A program made the translations under genes and the position numbers. The notes under the pieces are model-generated. The model was not told where the DNA came from, searched no databases, and saw only the letters and a program-made list of their open reading frames with translations. A DNA stretch of 10,132 nucleotides. It comes from an uncultured Cellvibrio sp. Lineage in GTDB: Bacteria; Pseudomonadota; Gammaproteobacteria; Pseudomonadales; Cellvibrionaceae. The stretch is taken from the NCBI GenBank assembly GCA_946886255.1, contig CAMPIG010000142.1, forward strand, positions 1 to 10,132, written 5' to 3'. Below are positions 5,066 to 10,132 of this stretch, in pieces (positions within the stretch are counted from its first letter, which is position 1; each line of letters opens with the position of its first letter).

Positions 5066-5899
5066 TTAATCGGGTGTTACGCTGGCTGCCGGGTTGATCA
5101 GTTTTATCAGATACATTGTTGGCCAGTGTTTGCCGGTTACCCACAATCCTTCGTGTTCCATGTCGTAAGCAATACCATTCAATACGCTCTCGCTGGATTC
5201 GATATTCACTTGCGCCGTGAGGGCAGTAAGATCCAGTGAACCGACCACCTTGCCTGTAGAGGGATCAATTTGCACCAGGCGATTCTCATGCCAGACATTG
5301 GCCCAGACATAACCGTCAATGAACTCCAGTTCATTCAGCCGCTGCACCGGTCGACCATCTTCATTTACATCCAGGGTCTTTTCCAGACTAAAATCTTTTG
5401 GTGAGTGGAAATACAGGTGCTCGCTGCCGTCACTGCGAATTAATAATTTGCCATCATGGGCAAGGCCCCAACCCTCGCCGTTGTAGCGCCAGCGGTCGAT
5501 GACGCTAAAGGTGGTGCGGTCATAAACAAAGACAGCTCCCTCCTGCCAGGTGAGCAAATAGAGTTTGTCGTTCAGCAACGCCAGGCCTTCAGCGAAGTAG
5601 CGATCAGGCAGCTTATCTTTTTGGGTGAAGTTGGCGGTAAGTTGAGTCCATTTGTTGTCGGGCTCAGCGCGGGGATAACTGACCAGCATGGAGCGGCCGT
5701 ACAAGCCGCTGCTTTCATAGAAGGTATCGCCGTCCAGCACCAGCCCCTGGGTAAAGAGCATGGGTTTATGTGAACGTTGTGCCAGCACCTGATAATCGAA
5801 ATGAACCACGCCTGACGTATGTGCTACCGTGGTCTCTGTGTTAGCTATCAGCGGCCCGCTCAGGCAGAATAGCCACCAAAATAAGATGATGTTTTTCAT
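5066..5899 (-). CDS. Secreted glutaminyl-peptide cyclotransferase (plant/bacterial type)
   Basis: The protein (277 residues) has a signal peptide (about 1-19, cleavage near LIA|N) and a five-bladed beta-propeller of the plant-type glutaminyl cyclase family (Glu_cyclase_2). Conserved blade motifs run in order: FTQGL (49-53), YESSGLYG (61-68), FAEGLA (102-107), LTWQEG (116-121), EGWGLA (142-147), SDGS (156-159), LNELE (188-192), VWANVW (198-203), LNGIA (240-244) and VTGKHWP (254-260). The family converts N-terminal glutamine of peptides to pyroglutamate, releasing ammonia; here it would act in the periplasm on exported proteins. The length is normal and no key motif is lost. The ATG at 5899 starts the signal peptide; the nearest ribosome-binding-like AGG is 11 bases upstream, rather distant. 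It diverges from the DUF502 gene across 68 bases. The substrate cannot be told from the sequence. Confidence 0.93.
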   Translation of the reverse strand: MKNIILFWWLFCLSGPLIANTETTVAHTSGVVHFDYQVLAQRSHKPMLFTQGLVLDGDTFYESSGLYGRSMLVSYPRAEPDNKWTQLTANFTQKDKLPDRYFAEGLALLNDKLYLLTWQEGAVFVYDRTTFSVIDRWRYNGEGWGLAHDGKLLIRSDGSEHLYFHSPKDFSLEKTLDVNEDGRPVQRLNELEFIDGYVWANVWHENRLVQIDPSTGKVVGSLDLTALTAQVNIESSESVLNGIAYDMEHEGLWVTGKHWPTMYLIKLINPAASVTPD

Positions 5900-5935
5900 T
5901 GTGTGATCAACCTTTGTACGTGTTATTCGGCGCTT

Positions 5936-5963
5936 ATTGTGACAGGGAAACCCCCAGAGTAAA
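5936..5963 (-). promoter_or_regulatory. Weak candidate promoter for the cyclotransferase gene
   Basis: On the - strand, TTTACT (5963-5958, 4/6) and CACAAT (5941-5936, 4/6) are separated by 16 bases, giving a leader of about 30 bases. The 68-base gap must hold both divergent promoters. The + strand candidate TTGTAC/TATTGT has only a 15-base spacer and is weaker. Confidence 0.3.
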
Positions 5964-5967
5964 ACTT

Positions 5968-6663
5968 ATGCAAAAGATCCAGGCGTTTCGTGATTATTTG
6001 AGACAGCGGACTGGGGCCCAGCGGCTTCAATCCTTCATCGGTTTTACCTTGCTCGGCGGCTTTATGGTAGTGCTGCCGTTTGTGATTTTTCTGTTCCTGC
6101 TCGAATGGTTGTTTAATTTTATTACCGGGATGATCAGCCCGTTGAGCGGCTGGCTGGTGAGTATCACACCCCTGGCTAAATATATGGCGGATATTCTCGC
6201 CATTATTATTGTGTTGAGTACTTTTTTTGTGATCGGCTTGTTGATCAAAACCAACATCGGCCGATTGTTGCATGAACGACTGGATGCCTGGCTGACGAAG
6301 CTTGCGCCCGGTTACAAAACGATTCGGGAAATTATTTCACAACTCCTGGGGGGCGAAAGTAATGCCTCGTTGCTGAAGGGGCAGGTGTGTCGAGCTTACA
6401 TTATGGGACGACCGGCGGGGGTGTCGGTGACCGGTATCGTGACCGCAATTCATGATAACGGCGACTATACGGTGTATGTCGCAACGGCTCCCATTCCTAC
6501 CTCGGGTTTTGTTTATCATTTATCACCGGACTGTGTGGATTTGTTACCGCACATCAGTGTTGAAGCAGCCATGCGCACAGTTATCGCTTGTGGCAGCGGG
6601 TCACAGATATTGTCTGAGCCACCGCCGCCGGTGAATAAACCGCTACAGATCGATATGCGCTGA
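5968..6663 (+). CDS. DUF502 family inner-membrane protein
   Basis: This 231-residue protein has two membrane segments, about 23-53 (FIGFTLLGGFMVVLPFVIFLF and onward) and 74-93 (ADILAIIIVLSTFFVIGLLI). A short linker with PGYKTIREIISQLL (114-127) follows, then a beta-rich C-terminal domain carrying the family signature YTVYVATAPIPTSGFVYHLSPDCV (167-190). The usual DUF502 signature is a V-P-TTPNPTSG segment; here it reads VATAPIPTSG, a mild divergence. No biochemical role is established for the family. The frame is open back to a TTG at 5899, but I chose the ATG at 5968 because the family begins just there and the upstream part resembles no protein. The ribosome-binding site is weak (CAGAG). The Pro-rich tail (PPPPVNKP) is short. 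It diverges from the cyclotransferase gene and converges on the ComFB gene. Confidence 0.87.
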   Translation: MQKIQAFRDYLRQRTGAQRLQSFIGFTLLGGFMVVLPFVIFLFLLEWLFNFITGMISPLSGWLVSITPLAKYMADILAIIIVLSTFFVIGLLIKTNIGRLLHERLDAWLTKLAPGYKTIREIISQLLGGESNASLLKGQVCRAYIMGRPAGVSVTGIVTAIHDNGDYTVYVATAPIPTSGFVYHLSPDCVDLLPHISVEAAMRTVIACGSGSQILSEPPPPVNKPLQIDMR

Positions 6664-6754
6664 GTAGGTGAGTTTGAACGTGGTCCGGGTTTCAGCATCC
6701 TTGCTGCCTGACTATCGTTTGCAACACAGATTTAGGAAAGGCTGATATCAGACG

Positions 6755-7171
6755 CTAGCTTTTGGGCTTGCGGGTGGTAGATTTTTTTGCACTGGTCTTT
6801 TTATTGCCGGTGGATTTCCTGGATGATTTTTTATCGCTTGGTGTTTCCGGTTTACTCTCCGGGAGCTCCTCGCCACGCTCACTGGCCTGTACATAAGCGA
6901 TAGCGCTTTGCACAGCAATGTTGATTTTATGTTCGATCTCCTGCATTTCCTGTGGCGACATAAAAAAGGTCATATCCACATCGTGACGAATATATCGTGG
7001 GGGCAGGCGATTAAGCGCTACACAGGCCACATCCGCCAGAAATTCACGGTCCCCGGCTTGCACCCGCTCGCTGACCGCACTGATTTCCTGCAACACCAGC
7101 CGCTCATAATAGTTATGGATAAAATCCACGTCGTCATCAAAACTGGTGTGGCGATTACCGGTCGTCAGCAT
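6755..7171 (-). CDS. ComFB-domain protein with lysine-rich tail
   Basis: This 138-residue cytoplasmic protein has a ComFB domain at about 13-95. Its core is FLADVACVALNRLPPRYIRHDVDMTFF (44-70), with the ALN.LPPRY signature, followed by a helix MSPQEMQEIEHKINIAVQSAIAYV. The family is named after a Bacillus competence-operon protein. Cyanobacterial members (CdgR/ComFB) bind cyclic dinucleotides, c-di-GMP in particular, so a second-messenger receptor role is plausible but not shown here. After about residue 102 comes a low-complexity tail of Lys, Ser, Thr and Pro, with 12 basic residues in 36. It resembles the tails of histone H1-like or AlgP-like proteins and could bind nucleic acid or polyanions. 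The ATG at 7171 is chosen for its strong AAGGAG six bases upstream; the frame opens at 7231 but the extra 20 residues are unlike the family. It lies downstream of mnmC on the same strand, beyond a REP-like hairpin. Confidence 0.85.
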   Translation of the reverse strand: MLTTGNRHTSFDDDVDFIHNYYERLVLQEISAVSERVQAGDREFLADVACVALNRLPPRYIRHDVDMTFFMSPQEMQEIEHKINIAVQSAIAYVQASERGEELPESKPETPSDKKSSRKSTGNKKTSAKKSTTRKPKS

Positions 7172-7203
7172 TTGAAACTCCTTGTGAATAAATTTATGCC
7201 AAA

Positions 7204-7209
7204 AGTATA
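7204..7209 (-). promoter_or_regulatory. -10 box for the ComFB gene
   Basis: TATACT on the - strand (5/6 to TATAAT), with transcription expected to start about 25 bases before the ATG. No good -35 hexamer is found at 16-18 bases upstream, so an activator may be needed, or the gene may be read from mnmC. Confidence 0.35.
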
Positions 7210-7237
7210 GCCCCAAATCCTGAACCTGCATTACCCG

Positions 7238-7269
7238 TAGGTCGGATTAGGCGAAGCCGTAATCCGACA
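7238..7269. repeat. REP-like palindromic element
   Basis: GTCGGATTA (7241-7249) pairs with TAATCCGAC (7260-7268), with an inner GGC-gaa-GCC hairpin (7250-7258) and one unpaired G. The leading GTAG and the overall GTAGGTCGGATTA...TAATCCGACA form are those of REP/BIME elements dispersed by RAYT (TnpA-REP) proteins in many gammaproteobacteria. It sits between mnmC and the ComFB gene on the transcribed path and could stabilise the upstream mRNA 3' end. Only one copy is in the window, so dispersal cannot be judged here. Confidence 0.7.
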
Positions 7270-7298
7270 ACCCTCTCGCCACCGCAACCTACTTTCCT

Positions 7299-7334
7299 AA
7301 ATCCTATTCCGAACCTCAAATCCTATTTCGAACC
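7299..7334. repeat. Tandem 19-base duplication across the mnmC stop codon
   Basis: AAATCCTATTcCGAACC (7299-7315) and AAATCCTATTtCGAACC (7318-7334) are 17-base copies differing at one base, with a period of 19. A partial third copy (AAATCCCGAA) follows at 7335. The mnmC stop codon (7316-7318 read on the - strand) lies at the junction of the two copies, so the last codons of mnmC are part of one copy and its 3' flank is the other. Confidence 0.8.
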
Positions 7335-9397
7335 AAATCCCGAATCAAAAATCGCCCCGGATTTAATGCCTGCGCAAGTTCCCGACTGACCGGCAAGATC
7401 TCACCACTTATTTGCGCCGCCAACAATTCCGCACTCAACGGCGTATAAGCCAAACCCCGAGACCCATGGCCGACATTGATAAATAACCCCGGATGATAAC
7501 TGCCGGGCAGGGTAATATTCGCTTTGGCGTTTTTACGCAGAGACGCAAAGTCGGCAAGAAATTTTTCCGCGTATGGCACCGGACCGACCAACGGCAAGTA
7601 ATCCGGTGTCGTACAACGGAATGCTACCCGCCCGGTTAACACATTTTCGTCAAGTGTCGTAAAGGTGTCGGCCAATGCCGGCATATCCTTGCGGAGATGG
7701 TTGATATTGATGAGATGATCTTCCGCACGCACAGCGGCAGATTTTTCTTTCAAATTAAAGGTCGCGCCAATGCAATGAAACCAGTCGTGTTTTGTCGCGT
7801 AGGCGGGGCCGATATAACCTTCCGCACACAATACAGTTTGCAGTTGTTTGCTGGCATCAGTCGCCGGTAGATAGGTGATTTGACCGCGAATGGATTTAAT
7901 CGGCAAATGCGCCGCTTGCGTAAACGCGCGCGCATCCCGGGCGTTGGCAATAACCACGGTGGGCGCTGATAGAATGGTTTCATCGGATGTATCGCAAACA
8001 GCCCAGGCACTATTGTGCTGTTGAAGTGAAATGGCTTGCGTGTTGCAGGTGACCTGGATGTAGGGATGTTGAACCAGCATTTTGCATAACAGGTGCGGAT
8101 TGATCCAACCCGCAGAGGGAAAATAAAGTCCGGCATAATTCAGCGGAACACCCGCCAATTCACTTGCCTGCTGTGCATCAACAAAACGAACCAGCTCAGT
8201 TGCTTCGCTAAAATTTTCCTGCAACAGTCGGTATAATTTTTCTTCTGCCGGATTGTGAGCTAATTGCAATACGCCGGAGGCTTGGGCAACTAATCTTTCA
8301 TCCCAAATTTGATTCCAGAAAGGGCGGTAGTGATTCAAAGCAAACTGCAAACTGGTGAGATTAAAAGTGGCTAAAGCCTCCTGTTTAGGCGATAGCTTGG
8401 CATACAGTATACCCTGCGGATTCCCGGACGCTTCTTCAGCTATTTGTCCGTGTCGTTCCAACAAATTAACTTGCCAGCCGCGTTCTGCCAGTGCTCGGGC
8501 GGTATGGCAACCTGCCAGTCCGCCGCCGATAACGATGACATGGCGCTGCGATGGAGAAGGGTTCACATTAACGGCCCAAGGCGCGGGAAAGCGTGAGGGT
8601 TGTTGGCTTTGGGTAAAGTCATCCTCACGTATCGACGAGTTTTTTTCTTCGATGCACGCCGCAACCATCTCTCGCTTTCGCCCGAATCCGGGTACTTTTT
8701 TCACTTGGAAGCCGGCGCGACGCAAACCTTGTTTAACAATACCCGCTGCACTGAAAGTCGCCGCCGTAGTGCCGAGTTGGCTGAGGTGACCGATAACATC
8801 AAATAAGGCATCGCTCCACATCTGTGGATTTTTGGCCGGCGCAAAACCATCGAGGAACCAGGCATCTACCTTTGCGCACGCATCAAAAAACAAAGGGTGG
8901 GCACTGCCTAATAATTGCGAAAAACCCGTCGCTGCGTCTTCAATAATCAAGGTGAGGTTGACGCGGCCATCTTGAAACTTCAGGCGATGAAACCCGGTCC
9001 CGATAATGTCGGGATACTGTTCCAGTAGCTCTCGTGAATAATGTTCCAGCTCCGGCCACAGCGACAGCGCGCGCGATAAATCGCTTTTGTTCAGCGGAAA
9101 TTTTTCCACACTCACAAAATGCAAACGCGCACCGCTCGGTGCTACCTGATTCCACAATTGCCACGCGGCTAAAAAATTTAATCCCGATCCAAAACCGGTT
9201 TCACCAATAACGAAAGGATTTTTTTCGCCTGTATTCGACCAACGCTCAGGCAACTGGTTGTGTTGCAAAAACACATGTCGCGTTTCTTGCAAACCATTAG
9301 CGCGGGAAAAATAGATATCGCCAAATTCGCGGGAGAGTGGCTGCCCTTCGGTGTCCCACTCCAGTCGGGCATGATGAATACGTTCGGACTCTGTCAC
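7316..9397 (-). CDS. mnmC: Bifunctional tRNA mnm5(s2)U34 biosynthesis protein MnmC
   Basis: This 693-residue fused enzyme completes the 5-methylaminomethyl group on wobble U34 of tRNAs. The C-terminal FAD oxidase part removes the carboxymethyl group from cmnm5U34 to give nm5U34, and the N-terminal SAM methyltransferase part makes mnm5U34. The methyltransferase half (about 1-250) has the SAM loop GETGFGSGLNF (65-75), DAWFLDGFAPAKNPQMW (178-194) and FGRKREM (238-244). The oxidase half has the FAD dinucleotide loop VIVIGGGLAG (287-296), SGNPQGILYAKLSP (324-337) and a closing GHGSRG (643-648). E. coli MnmC is 668 residues, so the size is normal and both halves look intact. The start is a GTG at 9397 overlapping the fldB stop by four bases (GTGA), implying translational coupling; no strong ribosome-binding site is seen. 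The extreme C-terminus lies in a recent tandem duplication. Confidence 0.96.
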   Translation of the reverse strand: MTESERIHHARLEWDTEGQPLSREFGDIYFSRANGLQETRHVFLQHNQLPERWSNTGEKNPFVIGETGFGSGLNFLAAWQLWNQVAPSGARLHFVSVEKFPLNKSDLSRALSLWPELEHYSRELLEQYPDIIGTGFHRLKFQDGRVNLTLIIEDAATGFSQLLGSAHPLFFDACAKVDAWFLDGFAPAKNPQMWSDALFDVIGHLSQLGTTAATFSAAGIVKQGLRRAGFQVKKVPGFGRKREMVAACIEEKNSSIREDDFTQSQQPSRFPAPWAVNVNPSPSQRHVIVIGGGLAGCHTARALAERGWQVNLLERHGQIAEEASGNPQGILYAKLSPKQEALATFNLTSLQFALNHYRPFWNQIWDERLVAQASGVLQLAHNPAEEKLYRLLQENFSEATELVRFVDAQQASELAGVPLNYAGLYFPSAGWINPHLLCKMLVQHPYIQVTCNTQAISLQQHNSAWAVCDTSDETILSAPTVVIANARDARAFTQAAHLPIKSIRGQITYLPATDASKQLQTVLCAEGYIGPAYATKHDWFHCIGATFNLKEKSAAVRAEDHLININHLRKDMPALADTFTTLDENVLTGRVAFRCTTPDYLPLVGPVPYAEKFLADFASLRKNAKANITLPGSYHPGLFINVGHGSRGLAYTPLSAELLAAQISGEILPVSRELAQALNPGRFLIRDLVRNRI

Positions 9398-9915
9398 AAA
9401 CCAAACTCATCAAGAATTTGTTCACACCATTGCTTGATGCGCGCTTCAGATAAAGCAAATTCGTTTTCTTCATCCAGTGCCAAACCGACAAAGTACTGGC
9501 CATCCGGTGTTAATGCTTTGGACGCTTCAAATTCGTAGCCTTCATTGGGCCAATAACCGCAGGGGGTTGCGCCGCGGGCAACCACTTTACTGTGCAGGTA
9601 ACCCATAGCGTCCAGGAACCATTCCGGATAACCCACCTGATCACCCAAGCCATACAAGGCTACTTTTTTTCCGGAAAAATCCACCTCATCAATCTCATCC
9701 CAGATATCTTCCCAGTCCTCCTGCAACTCGCCGTAATCCCAGGTAGGAATGCCAAGAATAATAAAATCGTAAAACTGTGCCGTAATAATCGGTGTTTCAC
9801 TCACATTAAAAAAATCCACGCGTGCTTCACCGAGTGCCGCGCGAATTTTTTCACCAGCCATTTCGGTGTAGCAAGTCGAACTGCCGTAGAACAAACCAAT
9901 GGGAGCACGACTCAT
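9394..9915 (-). CDS. fldB: Long-chain flavodoxin, FldB type
   Basis: This 173-residue FMN-binding electron carrier closely resembles E. coli FldB over its full length. The phosphate-binding loop is SSTCYTE (12-18). The first isoalloxazine loop is GIPTWDYGE (55-63, stacking Trp59), the second is LGDQVGYPEWF (90-100), and the long-chain insertion runs about 118-140 (CGYWPNEGYEFE). The C-terminus WCEQILDEF is also FldB-like. Flavodoxins pass single electrons at low potential to cytoplasmic enzymes, and fldB of E. coli is induced by superoxide through SoxRS; whether that holds here is unknown. The start is the ATG at 9915, overlapping the upstream stop (ATGA); the frame continues five codons further, but inside the upstream gene. 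No strong ribosome-binding site is present, which fits coupling. It lies between a MioC-like flavodoxin and mnmC. Confidence 0.93.
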   Translation of the reverse strand: MSRAPIGLFYGSSTCYTEMAGEKIRAALGEARVDFFNVSETPIITAQFYDFIILGIPTWDYGELQEDWEDIWDEIDEVDFSGKKVALYGLGDQVGYPEWFLDAMGYLHSKVVARGATPCGYWPNEGYEFEASKALTPDGQYFVGLALDEENEFALSEARIKQWCEQILDEFGL

Positions 9916-10132
9916 AATTGTTTCGCCCACTCTTTGATCCAGTCGATACTTTCTTCTTCGGCATCCAGCCCTTCACACGCATCCAACACCAGCGGATCGC
10001 CGATGCGGCGCGCACCTAAATCGGCAAAAGCCTCATCCAGCGCACGACCCCCTTCATTAAAGGTGGTGTAGCTGCTGTCGCCAAGATTAATGACACCATA
10101 CCAACGGCCCGCAATGCGTGGAAAATCGCGCG
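9912..10132 (-). CDS. MioC-like short flavodoxin (5' end missing)
   Basis: Only the last 72 residues and the stop are in the window; the gene runs off the right edge. The visible text, RWYGVINLGDSSY, then FNEGGRALDEAFADLGARRI and a C-terminal acidic helix ending WIKEWAKQL, is the second half of a flavodoxin fold. The GVINLGDSSY segment is the second flavin-contacting loop. The lack of a long-chain insertion and the ending match MioC and related short flavodoxins. The FMN domain of sulfite or cytochrome P450 reductases is similar but would continue past this point; here a stop follows, so a stand-alone flavodoxin is preferred. E. coli MioC supports biotin synthase in vitro. Its stop overlaps the fldB start by four bases, so it is in the same operon as fldB and mnmC. 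Confidence 0.82.
   Translation of the reverse strand, partial: RDFPRIAGRWYGVINLGDSSYTTFNEGGRALDEAFADLGARRIGDPLVLDACEGLDAEEESIDWIKEWAKQL

Noticed and set aside
5456..5773. 105-codon Ala/Val-rich open frame on the + strand
   Set aside because: It is antisense to the conserved propeller blades of the glutaminyl cyclotransferase and has no credible ribosome-binding site.
5897..5910. FNR/Anr-type box near the cyclotransferase start (ends in ATCAA)
   Set aside because: Only the right half-site fits; the left half at the required spacing reads CATTG, not TTGAT.
5899..5967. N-terminal extension of the DUF502 protein from a TTG
   Set aside because: The text before the ATG at 5968 has no family similarity and would overlap the divergent promoter region.
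6693..6751. Terminators between the DUF502 and ComFB genes (CAGCA/TGCTG stem, CTGATATCAG palindrome)
   Set aside because: The stems are short (five base pairs each) and neither is followed by a T run in either direction.
7172..7231. 20-residue upstream extension of the ComFB protein
   Set aside because: A strong AAGGAG precedes the ATG at 7171, and the extension covers the -10 box.
8355..8789. 144-codon open frame on the + strand
   Set aside because: It is antisense to the FAD-binding and linker part of mnmC, which is clearly the coding strand.
9592..10071. 159-codon open frame on the + strand
   Set aside because: It is antisense to the flavodoxin genes and crosses their junction; no family resemblance.

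Overview
The window carries ordinary chromosomal genes of a gammaproteobacterium near the Pseudomonas/Cellvibrio lineage. This placement is inferred from the protein sequences: an Anr-type FNR regulator, an FldB-type flavodoxin, a fused two-domain MnmC, BolA, TrhO and a CspA paralogue. GC content looks moderate. I see no prophage, insertion sequence, CRISPR array, tRNA or rRNA. Genus-level assignment (Cellvibrio-like) is only a guess.

Layout. On the + strand at the left edge are the 3' part of bolA (1-257), trhO (334-1287, tRNA wobble-uridine hydroxylase) and a small uncharacterised protein (1386-1739), closed by a strong bidirectional terminator (1752-1791). Convergent to them on the - strand is a small secreted protein of unknown function (1806-2324), with a CRP-type palindrome lying on its probable promoter. 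Next is a three-gene - strand cluster, anr > DUF4202 > sirB2 (4312 down to 2523), headed by the oxygen-sensing Fe-S regulator Anr. A 432-base divergent region (4313-4744) separates anr from cspA (4745-4951). It holds a cluster of GGTAAA/TTTACC half-sites near anr and a long leader in front of cspA.

To the right, a secreted glutaminyl-peptide cyclotransferase (5066-5899, -) diverges from a two-span membrane protein of the DUF502 family (5968-6663, +). A ComFB-domain protein with a lysine-rich tail (6755-7171, -) follows. A REP-like hairpin (7238-7269) separates it from a tight - strand operon: MioC-like flavodoxin (partial, 9912-10132), FldB-type flavodoxin (9394-9915) and MnmC (7316-9397). 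Both junctions in this operon are 4-base start/stop overlaps (ATGA and GTGA).

How the genes fit together. Two enzymes in the window, TrhO and MnmC, act on the wobble uridine U34 of tRNAs. mnmC is translationally coupled to two flavodoxins, which suggests, without proving, a link between electron carriers and U34 modification. Anr probably drives low-oxygen responses, and its two downstream partners are poorly characterised. The window contains no obvious new defence or mobile system. The points most worth checking are the flavodoxin-mnmC coupling, the anr operon and its half-site cluster, the tailed ComFB protein, the cspA leader, and a 19-base tandem duplication at the mnmC stop codon.
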